Positions 55,079 to 64,000 of a stretch of DNA of 64,000 nucleotides are shown here, one piece after another. Both the position numbers and the translations under genes were made by a program. Position 1 is the first letter of the stretch; every line of letters starts with the position of its first letter. The stretch covers positions 62,001-126,000 of the forward strand of contig CAKSQZ010000001.1 in the NCBI GenBank assembly GCA_934486895.1, written 5' to 3'. The notes below the pieces were generated by a model that was given only the letters and a program-made list of their open reading frames with translations, had not been told where the DNA came from and did not search any database. This DNA is from an uncultured Eubacteriales bacterium. GTDB lineage: Bacteria; Bacillota; Clostridia; Oscillospirales; Acutalibacteraceae.

Positions 55079-58000
55079 TTGGTCAGAAGATTATATGTCG
55101 AAAAGAAAAAAGGGTTTGATGTTGAAGCCAGAGGGCTGCTCTCGGATCTCATTTTCAGTCTCGGTATCGATGAAAACGCCGAGCTTCGCCTTTTTAACAG
55201 ATACGATATTGACGGGCTTTCCGAAGATGATTTTCAGCGCGCCAAGGTCACTGTTTTTTCCGAGCCGAATGTGGATAATACTTTTACCGATTTCCTGCCG
55301 CTGACCGCCCAGTGGCACCACTTTGCGACAGAATATCTGCCGGGTCAGTATGATCAGCGCGCAGACTCTGCGGCACAGTGCGTTCAGCTTCAAAACGGCA
55401 AGGAACGCCCGAAGATCGTCACAGCGAAGATCATAGCGCTCAAAGGTAATATTTCCGCTTCGGAAATGAATAAGATCAAAAACTACATTATAAACCCTGT
55501 GGAATCGCGGGAAGCGTCCGACAGGCGTCCGCTCAATCTCGACATAAAAGCGGATGAGCCTGCGGATATTGAGCAGATAAAGTTTATCGATCTGAGTGAT
55601 ATTGAAGTCTTTGATCTGCATAAGAGAATGGGCTTTGCCATGACGACGGACGATCTGCGTTTTTGCCGCGATTATTTCAGAAAATGCGAGAGAGATCCTT
55701 TCCTCACCGAGCTCAAAGTTATAGATACATACTGGTCGGATCATTGCCGGCACACCACCTTTTCCACTGTGCTTAAAAGCATTGAGATCGCTGATACCGA
55801 GCTGAACGCTCCGATCAAAATGGCGCTCGATGAATATTACGCCGCAAGACAGGAATTATATGCCGACAGAGATAAGCCGGTAACGCTTATGGATATTGCG
55901 ACTATCGGAATGAAGATCCTCAAGAAGCGAGGCTTGCTCCCCGATCTTGACGAATCCGAAGAAATAAACGCCTGCTCGATACAGGTGCCTGTCGAGATCG
56001 GCGGTGTTGTCGAGCAATGGCTCGTTCAGTTTAAAAACGAAACTCACAATCACCCGACGGAGATCGAACCGTTCGGCGGAGCGGCTACCTGCCTCGGCGG
56101 TGCTATCCGCGATCCGCTTTCGGGCAGAGCCTATGTTTATCAGGCGATGCGCGTGACAGGCAGCGGCGACCCGACTGTTCCGTTTTCGCAGACGCTCAAG
56201 GGCAAGCTTCCGCAGAGAAAGATCACAACGGGAGCTGCTCACGGTTATTCTTCATACGGCAACCAGATCGGTCTTGCGACAGGTCAGGTAAGCGAGCTTT
56301 ATCACGAAGGCTATGTTGCAAAACGCCTTGAGATCGGTGCCGTTGTGGGTGCTTCCCCGAAGTCGAATGTTGTCAGAGCGACCCCCGAGGACGGCGATGT
56401 TATCGTATTGCTCGGCGGCAGAACGGGACGCGACGGCTGCGGCGGAGCGACAGGCTCTTCCAAAGCGCATGACACTCATTCTATCGAGACCTGCGGAGCC
56501 GAAGTCCAGAAAGGTAATCCGCCGACAGAGCGTAAATTGCAGCGGCTCTTCCGCGATCCTGCGGTTTCCACTCTTATCAAGCGCTGCAACGACTTCGGTG
56601 CAGGCGGTGTTTGCGTTGCGATAGGCGAGCTGGCCGACGGCCTTATAATCGATCTCGATAAAGTGCCGAAAAAGTATGACGGTCTTGACGGCACAGAGCT
56701 TGCGATCTCGGAATCGCAGGAGAGAATGGCTGTTGTTCTCGATAAAAACGATGTTGAAAAATTTATAAAAGCAGCTGAAATTGAAAATCTTGAAGCGACT
56801 CCGGTTGCGGTGGTCACCGAAGAACCGGTGCTTAAAATGTTCTGGAGAGGCAAGTGCATTGTTAATCTGCATCGCTCATTCCTCGATACAAACGGCGTTA
56901 CGGGTCAGGCGGCGGTTTATATCAGCGGCGTTTCCAAAAACACCGATTACCGCAACACCGTGCCAGACTGCCTAGCGGACGATGATATTCCCACCGCTTT
57001 TGTGAAGAACCTCTCAAGGCTTGAAGTTGCATCGCAAAAGGGACTTTCGGAGCGGTTCGACTCGAGTATCGGCGCATCAAGCGTGCTTATGCCGTTCGGC
57101 GGAAAATATCAGATGACCCCCGAAGAAGCGATGATCGCGAAGATCCCCGTTTTAAAAGGCGACACCGATGATGTCACAGTTATGAGCTACGGCTATACGC
57201 CGAAGGTCACCGAGGAAAGCCCGTTCCACGGTTCGGCGTTCGCTGTTATGGAAAGCTTATCAAAGATCGCGGCTGTCGGCGCAAACCCGATGAATGTCCG
57301 CCTGACTTTCCAGGAATATTTCGAGCGGCTCAACTATGTTCCTGCCCGCTGGGGCAAGCCTGCGGCGGCTCTGCTCGGTGCATTCGCCGCGCAGATCGGT
57401 ATGGGAGTTGCCGCTATCGGCGGAAAGGATTCGATGTCCGGCTCGTTTGACGATCTCGATGTTCCGCCGACGCTTGTTTCATTTGCGCTGGCTATGTCGA
57501 AAGCATCCAACACCATTTCCGCATCGCTTAAAAGAGCGGGCACCACTATCCTGCTCATTCCGATGCCTGTTATCAATAAAACGAGAATGCCCGACTTTGA
57601 CAGGGCGAGGGTTATGTATCGCCAGTTCCACTTCCTCTCGCAGGAGGGCAAGGTGCTTTCGGCATCGGTAGTCAAAGAGGGAGGTATTGCCGCGGCGGTT
57701 GCGAAGATGAGCTTCGGAAACCGAATCGGCGTTGATTTTGAACTGCTCGATAAGCAGACGCTGTTCTCGCCGATAACCGCGTCGATAATAGTCGAGACCG
57801 AGAACCCCTCCGCATTTGCGGGAATGGACACTGTTGTTATAGGTAAGACAACCGACAGAGAAGTATTCCGCTTTAAAAACGATGAGATCGAGATCGCCCA
57901 TGCGCTCGAGGCTTATGAATCGAAGCTTGAGGGAGTTTTCCCGACAAGATCGAATATCAAAGCACCGATGGCTGATGTCCCGCTTTATGATAAGAAGTTC

Positions 58001-58828
58001 AGCGGAGCACCGAAGATAGGCACGGCAAAGCCGAGGGTGTTTATCCCCGTGTTCCCCGGCACAAACTGCGAATACGACACGGCACGCGCCTTTGAAAGAG
58101 CGGGAGCCGAAAGCGATATTCTTGTTGTGAGAAACCTTACTCCTTCGGATATCGAAGAGACTATAGAAGAAATGGAAAAGCATATTCGCCGCTCGCAGAT
58201 AGTTATGCTCCCCGGCGGATTTTCAGGCGGCGATGAACCGGACGGATCGGGCAAGTTTATTGCAACGACCTTCCGCAACCCGAAGATAAAGGACGCTGTT
58301 ATGGAGCTGCTTTACTCGCGCGACGGTCTTATGCTCGGTATCTGCAACGGCTTCCAGGCACTTATCAAGCTCGGTCTTGTGCCCTACGGCGAGATCAGAG
58401 ATCAGCGCGAAAACGATCCGACTCTCACATTCAACACAATCGGCAGACATATCTCGCAGATGGTCTACACCCGTGTTACATCGGTTAAATCGCCGTGGCT
58501 CGCACAGTGCGAAGTCGGCGATGTCCACACGGTCGCGGTATCGCACGGCGAGGGCAGATTTGTTGCCGACCAGAAAACGCTTGCGGTACTTTCGGCAAAC
58601 GGTCAGATCGCAACTCAGTATGTCGATATAAACGGCGCACCTGCGGCGGATATGCCGTTCAATCCGAACGGTTCTATGCTCGCGATCGAAGGTATCACCT
58701 CGCCGGACGGCAGAGTTTTCGGCAAGATGGGTCACTCCGAGCGCAGAAATAAAGACTGCTATGTCAATGTTCCCGGCAACAAGGATCAAAAGATCTTTGA
58801 ATCGGGCGTCGCATACTTTAATGTTTGA
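55079..58828 (+). CDS. purL: Phosphoribosylformylglycinamidine synthase, single-chain clostridial type
   Basis: 1249-aa fused PurS-PurL-PurQ enzyme that makes FGAM with ATP and glutamine in purine synthesis. PurS-like N-terminus (RRLYVEKKKGFDVEARGLLS), synthetase domains (DTYWSDHCRHTTFSTVLKS, NETHNHPTEIEPFGGAATCL, GGKDSMSGSFDDLDVPPTL) and C-terminal class I glutaminase (PVFPGTNCEYDTARAFERAG, LMLGICNGFQALIKLGLV with the nucleophile Cys, and late SHGEGRF). The TTG start at 55079 lies 11 nt after AAGGA and gives the family N-terminus MVRRLYVEKK; longer frames are unlikely. No other pur genes are nearby. Confidence 0.95.
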   Translation: MVRRLYVEKKKGFDVEARGLLSDLIFSLGIDENAELRLFNRYDIDGLSEDDFQRAKVTVFSEPNVDNTFTDFLPLTAQWHHFATEYLPGQYDQRADSAAQCVQLQNGKERPKIVTAKIIALKGNISASEMNKIKNYIINPVESREASDRRPLNLDIKADEPADIEQIKFIDLSDIEVFDLHKRMGFAMTTDDLRFCRDYFRKCERDPFLTELKVIDTYWSDHCRHTTFSTVLKSIEIADTELNAPIKMALDEYYAARQELYADRDKPVTLMDIATIGMKILKKRGLLPDLDESEEINACSIQVPVEIGGVVEQWLVQFKNETHNHPTEIEPFGGAATCLGGAIRDPLSGRAYVYQAMRVTGSGDPTVPFSQTLKGKLPQRKITTGAAHGYSSYGNQIGLATGQVSELYHEGYVAKRLEIGAVVGASPKSNVVRATPEDGDVIVLLGGRTGRDGCGGATGSSKAHDTHSIETCGAEVQKGNPPTERKLQRLFRDPAVSTLIKRCNDFGAGGVCVAIGELADGLIIDLDKVPKKYDGLDGTELAISESQERMAVVLDKNDVEKFIKAAEIENLEATPVAVVTEEPVLKMFWRGKCIVNLHRSFLDTNGVTGQAAVYISGVSKNTDYRNTVPDCLADDDIPTAFVKNLSRLEVASQKGLSERFDSSIGASSVLMPFGGKYQMTPEEAMIAKIPVLKGDTDDVTVMSYGYTPKVTEESPFHGSAFAVMESLSKIAAVGANPMNVRLTFQEYFERLNYVPARWGKPAAALLGAFAAQIGMGVAAIGGKDSMSGSFDDLDVPPTLVSFALAMSKASNTISASLKRAGTTILLIPMPVINKTRMPDFDRARVMYRQFHFLSQEGKVLSASVVKEGGIAAAVAKMSFGNRIGVDFELLDKQTLFSPITASIIVETENPSAFAGMDTVVIGKTTDREVFRFKNDEIEIAHALEAYESKLEGVFPTRSNIKAPMADVPLYDKKFSGAPKIGTAKPRVFIPVFPGTNCEYDTARAFERAGAESDILVVRNLTPSDIEETIEEMEKHIRRSQIVMLPGGFSGGDEPDGSGKFIATTFRNPKIKDAVMELLYSRDGLMLGICNGFQALIKLGLVPYGEIRDQRENDPTLTFNTIGRHISQMVYTRVTSVKSPWLAQCEVGDVHTVAVSHGEGRFVADQKTLAVLSANGQIATQYVDINGAPAADMPFNPNGSMLAIEGITSPDGRVFGKMGHSERRNKDCYVNVPGNKDQKIFESGVAYFNV

Positions 58829-58854
58829 TACAAAACGAAAGGAAGTTTTCTTTT

Positions 58855-60060
58855 ATGAAATATGTCGTTCTGCTTTGCGACGGTATGGCGGACACTCCTG
58901 TTGAAAAACTCGGCGGAAAAACGCCTATGCAGGCGGCGTACAAGCCGAATATGGATAGGCTTGCGGCGGATTCTCTTGTCGGTTGCTGCAAGACCGTTGC
59001 GGACGGCCTGAAGCCCGGTTCGGATGTCGCTAATCTCTCTGTTATGGGATATGACGCACGCACCTGCTATTCGGGCAGATCTCCGCTCGAAGCCGCTAAT
59101 CTCGGTATTGAACTGCGCGATGATCAGATCGCAATGCGCTGCAACCTTGTAACATTGTCGGACGCAGACAGATACGAAGATCGCACTATGGTCGATTACT
59201 GCGGCGGCGATATTTCGACCGCTGAAGCGGACGAGCTTATAAAAGCGCTCGATGAACATTTCGGAAGCGACGGCATTAAATTCTACACCGGCGTTCAATA
59301 CCGCCACTGCTTAGTTGCGGACAACGCTCCTCTCGGGCTTGATTTCACTCCGCCCCACGATATTTCGGGCAGAGTTATCGGCGAATATCTTTCAAAAGCG
59401 CCTGCGGCTCAGCCGTTTATCGATATTATGCGCGAGAGCGTCAGTGTGCTTGAAAACCACCCTGTTAATCAAAAGCGCAAGTCAAAGGGCCTTCGCCCTG
59501 CCAATTCCGCATGGTTCTGGGGAGAGGGCAAGCGCCCGAACCTTGAAATGTTCTATGATAAATTCGGTATTCACGGTGCTGTTGTTTCGGCTGTCGATCT
59601 TATAAGAGGTATCGGCAGGCTTTCGGGCATGAAAGTCGCCGAGCTTGACGGTGTTACGGGATATATCGACACTGATTTCGACGCTAAGGCAAATGCCTCG
59701 ATCGAGCTTTTGAAAAACGGTGCAGACCTTGTTTATATCCACATTGAAGCTCCTGACGAATGCGGACACCGCGGTGAAGTTGAAAACAAGGTCAAGGCGA
59801 TCGAGCTTATCGATGAGAAGGTTTTAGGTCCGGTGCTGAGTGCACTCGGCGAATACGACCGCTATAAGATACTCATTATGCCCGACCACCCGACTCCGCT
59901 CGCTATCAAAACGCACACTTCCGATCCCGTGCCGTTTATGATCTACGACAGTGCGCAAAAGCACGAGGGCGTCAGCGTTTTCAGCGAGGAAGAAGCGAGA
60001 AAAACCGGAGTTTATTTCGGCAACAGCATTGAGCTTATGCCGACATTTCTTAAAAAATGA
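58855..60060 (+). CDS. apgM: Cofactor-independent phosphoglycerate mutase, archaeal-type
   Basis: 401-aa alkaline-phosphatase-superfamily enzyme. The N-terminal metal site is YVVLLCDGMADTPVEKLGGK, the active-site Ser lies in GSDVANLSVMGYD, and the second metal site is EAPDECGHRGEVENKVKAIE with PDHPTPLAIKTH. It interconverts 3- and 2-phosphoglycerate; some members act on phosphohomoserine (ThrH/ApgM debate). The ATG at 58855 follows AAAGGAAG. It lies 26 bp after purL and overlaps the SDR gene by 4 bp. Confidence 0.9.
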   Translation: MKYVVLLCDGMADTPVEKLGGKTPMQAAYKPNMDRLAADSLVGCCKTVADGLKPGSDVANLSVMGYDARTCYSGRSPLEAANLGIELRDDQIAMRCNLVTLSDADRYEDRTMVDYCGGDISTAEADELIKALDEHFGSDGIKFYTGVQYRHCLVADNAPLGLDFTPPHDISGRVIGEYLSKAPAAQPFIDIMRESVSVLENHPVNQKRKSKGLRPANSAWFWGEGKRPNLEMFYDKFGIHGAVVSAVDLIRGIGRLSGMKVAELDGVTGYIDTDFDAKANASIELLKNGADLVYIHIEAPDECGHRGEVENKVKAIELIDEKVLGPVLSALGEYDRYKILIMPDHPTPLAIKTHTSDPVPFMIYDSAQKHEGVSVFSEEEARKTGVYFGNSIELMPTFLKK

Positions 60061-60791
60061 GCAGAACGGTTATTGTGACGGGTGCGTCGCGCGGGATAGG
60101 CAAAGCTATCGCCATGCGGCTCGCTCATGACGGATATGATATTGCGGTCTGCTGTCACGAGCAGCTCGGCGCAGCAGACGATGTTTGCGAAGAGATCCGC
60201 TCGCTCGGCAGATACAGCGAACATTACTGTTTTGATGTTTCAGACCCGAAAGCGGCGGGCGATGCCGTTGCAAAAATTCATAATGATTTCGGTGGCATCA
60301 ATGCGCTTGTGAACAACGGCGGTATCGCACTTTATAAAATGATAACCGACACCGATGACGATGAGTTCGACCGTGTTATGAATGTCAATATGAAAGGCGT
60401 TTTTAATATGACAAGGGCGGTGCTGCCGGAAATGGTGAGCCGAAAATCGGGTGCTGTTGTCAATATTTCGTCTATGTGGGGTATTGTCGGCGGATCGTGC
60501 GAGGCGGTGTATTCTGCTTCAAAGGCAGCTGTTATCGGGTTTACAAAAGCGGCGGCTAAAGAGTTGGGGCCTTCGGGCATTCGTGTCAACTGCATTGCCC
60601 CCGGCGTTATCCGCACAGATATGCTCGGTTCGCTTTCATCGGAGACACTCGACGACCTTTGCGATGAAACTCCGCTTTGCAGGCTCGGCGAGCCGAATGA
60701 CGTTGCGAGTGTTGCGGCGTTTCTTTTGTCGAACGATGCAAGGTTCATCACAGGTCAGGTCATAAACGCCGACGGCGGAATGATCATCTGA
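60057..60791 (+). CDS. Short-chain dehydrogenase/reductase (FabG-like)
   Basis: 244-aa classical SDR. The cofactor motif is VTGASRGIGKAIAMRL; LVNNGGIAL stands where NNAG is usual; the catalytic Ser lies in VVNISSMWG and YxxxK in VYSASKAAVIGF; PGVIRTDML and GQVINADGGM close the fold. FabG (3-oxoacyl-ACP reductase) is the nearest well-known relative, but there is no fab cluster here, so the substrate is open. The start overlaps the apgM stop (ATGA). Confidence 0.88.
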   Translation: MSRTVIVTGASRGIGKAIAMRLAHDGYDIAVCCHEQLGAADDVCEEIRSLGRYSEHYCFDVSDPKAAGDAVAKIHNDFGGINALVNNGGIALYKMITDTDDDEFDRVMNVNMKGVFNMTRAVLPEMVSRKSGAVVNISSMWGIVGGSCEAVYSASKAAVIGFTKAAAKELGPSGIRVNCIAPGVIRTDMLGSLSSETLDDLCDETPLCRLGEPNDVASVAAFLLSNDARFITGQVINADGGMII

Positions 60792-60837
60792 TATGAAAAG
60801 CTGTCGTCCCGAGGGACGAAAAAACGCTGATCAAAAA

Positions 60838-60868
60838 AGAAAATCGCACCTATTTGGTGCGATTTTTT
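60838..60868. terminator. Bidirectional terminator between the SDR gene and rex
   Basis: AAAATCGCACC / GGTGCGATTTTTT with A- and T-runs. A smaller CGTCCC-GA-GGGACG hairpin with A-run lies at 60805-60823. Confidence 0.85.
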
Positions 60869-60869
60869 G

Positions 60870-61502
60870 TTACTGCTTGTTTTTCAGCCGATAGCTGAAT
60901 GTCATCAGACTGTCGTTTAAATGTACGCTTTCAACCGTGACATCGGGATATTTTCGACTGATATCATAATGGCTGAAATTCCAAAACCCTTTAACACCGA
61001 GCCTGACAAGCTGATCGGTGACGGCAGGAGCGGCGTCCTGCGGAACGCACATAACTGCCGCATCCGGTCGGTTTTCGCTGCAAAACTCATCCAGTCCCGA
61101 TATATGGCGGATCGGCAGACCTCTTATCATCTGCCCCGCAAGTGCTTCCTTACCGTCAAACACACCGATTAGTGTGAATCCGCGCTGTTCAAACGGCATA
61201 TGCGTTATGATCGCTCTGCCGAGGTTGCCTGCTCCGATAACTATCAGTTTCTTGCGCTGACCGAGCCCTAAGATCTCGCCGATCTCGCCGTAGAGCTGTT
61301 CGACATTGTAGCCGTAGCCCTGCTGACCGAAGCCGCCGAAGCAGTTGAGATCCTGACGGATCTGCGAGGCTGTGAGCCCCATTTTCTCGGCAAGCTCACG
61401 CGAGGATATTCTAACAACGCTGCGAGCTCTCAGCGATGCCAAAAAGCGATAATATCTCGGAAGCCGCCGTATTACCGACATTGAAACTTCATATCTCGCC
61501 AT
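60870..61502 (-). CDS. rex: Redox-sensing transcriptional repressor Rex
   Basis: 210 aa. The N-terminal winged helix is SVIRRLPRYYRFLASLRARS, ISSRELAEKMGLTASQIRQD and LNCFGGFGQQGYGYNVEQLY; the Rossmann NADH domain is LIVIGAGNLGRAIITH, and the C-terminal swap helix is NDSLMTFSYRLK. Rex senses the NADH/NAD ratio and represses fermentation genes when NAD is abundant. The ATG at 61502 has GGAGGTGG upstream. It lies 33 bp downstream of the isocitrate dehydrogenase gene on the same strand, so it is likely co-transcribed with aconitase and ICDH. Confidence 0.95.
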   Translation of the reverse strand: MARYEVSMSVIRRLPRYYRFLASLRARSVVRISSRELAEKMGLTASQIRQDLNCFGGFGQQGYGYNVEQLYGEIGEILGLGQRKKLIVIGAGNLGRAIITHMPFEQRGFTLIGVFDGKEALAGQMIRGLPIRHISGLDEFCSENRPDAAVMCVPQDAAPAVTDQLVRLGVKGFWNFSHYDISRKYPDVTVESVHLNDSLMTFSYRLKNKQ

Positions 61503-61535
61503 TCTGCCACCTCCGCACATTCAAAGCAGATCTTA

Positions 61536-62705
61536 TCACTGCTCTGACGCAAACTTCTCGACAGTCTGCATAATATAGTCGCCGAGCTCACTGCAGGTGC
61601 AGCCTGTGTTTCTGCCCGTTACAACAAGTTTTTTCTCCTCGAGTGTGCAGAAATCAAGCGCGCGCTCAAGCAGGTCTGCCTGACGCTGATAGCCGATATG
61701 CGAAAGCATAAGAACTGTTGCTCTGAGCATCGAGCAAGGATCGGCATAGTTTTCTCTGCCCTCTTCGATCATGCGGAGTCCCGATCCGTGGATAGCTTCA
61801 AACATAGCGTATCTTGTGCCGAGGTTTGCGCTGCCTGCTGTGCCGACGCCGCCCTGAAACTCTGCCGCTTCATCTGTGATGATATCGCCGTAGAGATTCG
61901 GGAGGACAAACACCTTAAAGTCACGGCGGCGCTTTTCGTCAACCAGCTTTGCGGTGGTGATGTCGATATACCAATCGTCTGTTTCGATCTCGGGGTATTC
62001 CTTGCCGATGTTCTGGCAAAGTTCAAGGAACTTACCGTCGGTAGTCTTAACGACATTAGCCTTTGTGATTATCGAAACCTTGCCCTTATGGTTCTTTCTT
62101 GCATACTCATAAGCCATTCTGGCAATACGCTCTGTGCCCTGAGTTGTTGTGACAGTGAAATCGACAGCGAGATCGTCGGTCACATTGCAGCCGTCAGATC
62201 CGAGGGTGTATGCGCCTTCGGTGTTTTCACGGAAGAATGTCCAATCGATGCCCTGCTCGGGAACTTTAACGGGGCGGACATTTGCGAAAAGGTCGAGTTC
62301 CTTGCGCATTGCGACATTTGCGCTCTCAACATTCGGCCACGGATCGCCCTTGCGGGGAGTTGTTGTCGGGCCTTTGAGGATAACATGGCACTTTTTAAGC
62401 TCTGCGAGAACATCGTCCGGAATGGCTTTGTTGCATTCAACTCTGCGCTCTATCGTAAGACCGTCGATATATCTGATCTCGATCTTGCCGGATTCAACTT
62501 CGTCTTTCAGAAGGAACTCAAGCACTCTTGCCGATTCCTTTGTGATAACAGGACCGATACCGTCGCCGCCGCAAACGCCGATAATGATCTTATCGAGCTT
62601 TGCATAGTCGGGCGCTTCGGAATTCTGCTTCATACGCTCAACTCTTTCAAGCTGCTCGCGCATTACTTTTTCAAACTGTTTAACAGCACTTGATATGTCT
62701 GTCAT
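61536..62705 (-). CDS. icd: Isocitrate/isopropylmalate dehydrogenase family protein, probable isocitrate dehydrogenase
   Basis: 389-aa beta-decarboxylating dehydrogenase. A ~35-residue helical N-terminal extension precedes IIIGVCGGDGIGPVITKESA; substrate residues lie in RKELDLFANVRPVK and FFRENTEGAYTLG; the metal and cofactor sites are VLPNLYGDIITDEAAEFQGG and FEAIHGSG. Adjacent aconitase points to isocitrate rather than isopropylmalate, giving 2-oxoglutarate for glutamate synthesis. The cofactor (NAD or NADP) is not decided. It lies 33 bp after the aconitase gene. Confidence 0.88.
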   Translation of the reverse strand: MTDISSAVKQFEKVMREQLERVERMKQNSEAPDYAKLDKIIIGVCGGDGIGPVITKESARVLEFLLKDEVESGKIEIRYIDGLTIERRVECNKAIPDDVLAELKKCHVILKGPTTTPRKGDPWPNVESANVAMRKELDLFANVRPVKVPEQGIDWTFFRENTEGAYTLGSDGCNVTDDLAVDFTVTTTQGTERIARMAYEYARKNHKGKVSIITKANVVKTTDGKFLELCQNIGKEYPEIETDDWYIDITTAKLVDEKRRRDFKVFVLPNLYGDIITDEAAEFQGGVGTAGSANLGTRYAMFEAIHGSGLRMIEEGRENYADPCSMLRATVLMLSHIGYQRQADLLERALDFCTLEEKKLVVTGRNTGCTCSELGDYIMQTVEKFASEQ

Positions 62706-62738
62706 TTTAAAAAACCGCCTTTCGTCTATGTGGTGAAA

Positions 62739-64000
62739 TTACTTATCGCTTTGAAGCTTTGTGTAGTTGAGCAGGCCGCCCGCACACAGCATATCGCGCT
62801 GACGCTGCGAGAAATCGAGCGATACGGGAATATCCCTGCCCTTGGTTTCGTCTTTAAGTACAAACTCGGTCTTTCCGCTCTCGATCGCGGCACGAATACC
62901 GTCGAGCTTCAAAATATCGTCTTTCTCGATAATGTCATAATCGCTCTCATTTTTAAACGTGAGCGGAATGATACCTGCATTGATAAGGTTTGCGACATGG
63001 ATCCTTGCAAACGACTTTGTTACGACCGCCCGAACGCCGAGATACAGCGGAACAAGAGCCGCGTGCTCTCTCGAAGAACCCTGACCGTAGTTTGTGCCGC
63101 CGACGATTATCGACTTGCCCGCCGCCTTGCAGTTCTCCGCAAAATGCTCATCGCACTGCTTAAAGCAGAACTGCGAAAGATGCGGAATATTCGAGCGGAA
63201 CGGCAGGATCTTAGCGCCTGCGGGCATGATATGGTCAGTCGTGATATTGTCGCCTACTTTGAGAACTGCGGGAGCCTCAATATCGTCCGGCAGGGGAGTC
63301 GTTACAGGGAACGGCTTGATGTTCGGACCGCGCAGGATCTCGACTTTATCCATCTCCTCGACAGGTGCGGGAGCAACGATCATATTATCGTTGATAAGGA
63401 ATTTATCCGGCATTTTGATCTCTTCATAGCCGCCGAGAGTTGTCGGATCGGTCAACACGCCTGTGAGCGCGCTTGCCGCCGCTGTTTCGGGCGATACAAG
63501 ATAGATCTGGCCGTCTGCCGTGCCCGATCTGCCCTCGAAGTTACGGTTGAATGTACGCAGGGAAACACCCTTTGAATTAGGCGACTGACCCATACCGATA
63601 CACGGGCCGCAGGCACATTCGAGAACGCGCACGCCTGCAGCAATAAGGTCGCTGAGCGCGCCGCACTGAGCGAGCATATTAAACACCTGCTTGGAGCCCG
63701 GTGCAATTCCGACGCTGACATCGGGATGAACGGTTTTGCCCTTTAAAATAGCGGCAACTCTGAGCATATCGCGAAGCGATGAATTGGTGCAGGAACCGAT
63801 GAGGACCTGATCTACCTTGATCCGGCCGATCTGCGATACTTTCTTAACATTATCGGGCATATGAGGCATTGCGGCGGCAGGGCAAAGCGATGAAAGATCG
63901 ATGTTGATAACTTCATCGTAAACCGCATCGTCATCCGCATAGACTTCCCTGAAATCCTTTTCTCTGTTCTGAGCGCGCATGAACTCCTTTGTGATCTCGT
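62739..64000 (-). CDS. acn: Aconitate hydratase, 5' part outside window
   Basis: Right-edge fragment of 420 codons: the frame continues past the Met at 63980 (EITKEF precedes it) to the end of the window, so the true start is outside. Fe-S ligands are in LIGSCTNSSLRDMLRVA and ECACGPCIGMGQSPNSKGVS; substrate residues lie in RTFNRNFEGRSG and NYGQGSSREHAALVPLYLG. Domain 4 follows on the same chain. It isomerises citrate to isocitrate for the dehydrogenase encoded next. Confidence 0.95.
   Translation of the reverse strand, partial: EITKEFMRAQNREKDFREVYADDDAVYDEVINIDLSSLCPAAAMPHMPDNVKKVSQIGRIKVDQVLIGSCTNSSLRDMLRVAAILKGKTVHPDVSVGIAPGSKQVFNMLAQCGALSDLIAAGVRVLECACGPCIGMGQSPNSKGVSLRTFNRNFEGRSGTADGQIYLVSPETAAASALTGVLTDPTTLGGYEEIKMPDKFLINDNMIVAPAPVEEMDKVEILRGPNIKPFPVTTPLPDDIEAPAVLKVGDNITTDHIMPAGAKILPFRSNIPHLSQFCFKQCDEHFAENCKAAGKSIIVGGTNYGQGSSREHAALVPLYLGVRAVVTKSFARIHVANLINAGIIPLTFKNESDYDIIEKDDILKLDGIRAAIESGKTEFVLKDETKGRDIPVSLDFSQRQRDMLCAGGLLNYTKLQSDK

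Noticed and set aside
60057..60791. Assignment of the SDR as FabG of fatty-acid synthesis
   Set aside because: Sequence fits, but no other fab gene is nearby and NNAG is changed to NNGG; left as FabG-like SDR.

Overview
The window looks like a chromosomal segment of a strictly anaerobic gut or rumen Clostridium relative, most likely Oscillospirales/Ruminococcus-like. The signs are moderate GC, strong AGGAGG ribosome binding sites with frequent TTG/GTG starts, a long single-chain clostridial PurL, feoA-feoA-feoB with a FeoB-associated Cys-rich peptide, DUF3793 next to a flavodoxin, Rex, apgM-type phosphoglycerate mutase, and secreted leucine-rich-repeat proteins ending in a Thr-rich linker plus a dockerin domain. 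No phage, IS transposase or CRISPR array is visible.

Region 1 (1-13550, minus strand). After the left-edge fragment of a secreted LRR protein comes an 11-gene run transcribed from a consensus promoter (TTGACA-17-TATAAT at 13519-13547) through a leader containing a strong terminator-like hairpin. It encodes an NMT1/THI5-type ABC importer (ATPase, two permeases, lipoprotein), dihydropyrimidinase, a PreA-type dihydropyrimidine dehydrogenase with an extra N-terminal Fe-S module, a PucR-type regulator, a class III aminotransferase, an iron-type alcohol dehydrogenase, an unknown 137-aa protein and an N-carbamoyl-amino-acid hydrolase. Together these can take uracil to dihydrouracil, N-carbamoyl-beta-alanine, beta-alanine, malonic semialdehyde and 3-hydroxypropionate, releasing nitrogen. 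The substrate-binding lipoprotein has its domain order circularly permuted, which is the most unusual single observation in the window.

Region 2 (13750-14700). A tRNA-Leu(CAG) gene sits 200 bp downstream of a 5' tRNA fragment. A hairpin-rich insert lies between the two copies, and a decayed pseudogene follows.

Region 3 (14700-20060). Ferrous iron uptake: feoA, feoA, feoB, Cys-rich peptide, HMA protein, DUF3793 and flavodoxin, divergent from a DtxR/MntR-type repressor gene. Four TTAGC-N4-GCTAA palindromes mark a local regulon.

Region 4 (20150-33680). HTH-repeat-membrane protein, mnmG, a sodium:alanine/glycine symporter, long HPF, RNase Y with a foldable 5' leader, a divergent type IIA topoisomerase pair, and TypA.

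Region 5 (33700-42330, plus strand). Two LRR-dockerin surface proteins whose dockerin-coding 3' ends are almost identical in DNA, then an alpha/beta hydrolase, a membrane-anchored Mur ligase, a D-Ala-D-Ala ligase, a hemolysin III family protein and MscL.

Region 6 (42370-64000). A MacB/FtsX-like ABC exporter, sirtuin, dnaG-rpoD-rrf2, dGTPase, YigZ, ribosomal protein bL31, an exonuclease-ybaK-dusB overlap cluster, purL-apgM-SDR on the plus strand, and aconitase (cut by the right edge)-isocitrate dehydrogenase-rex on the minus strand.
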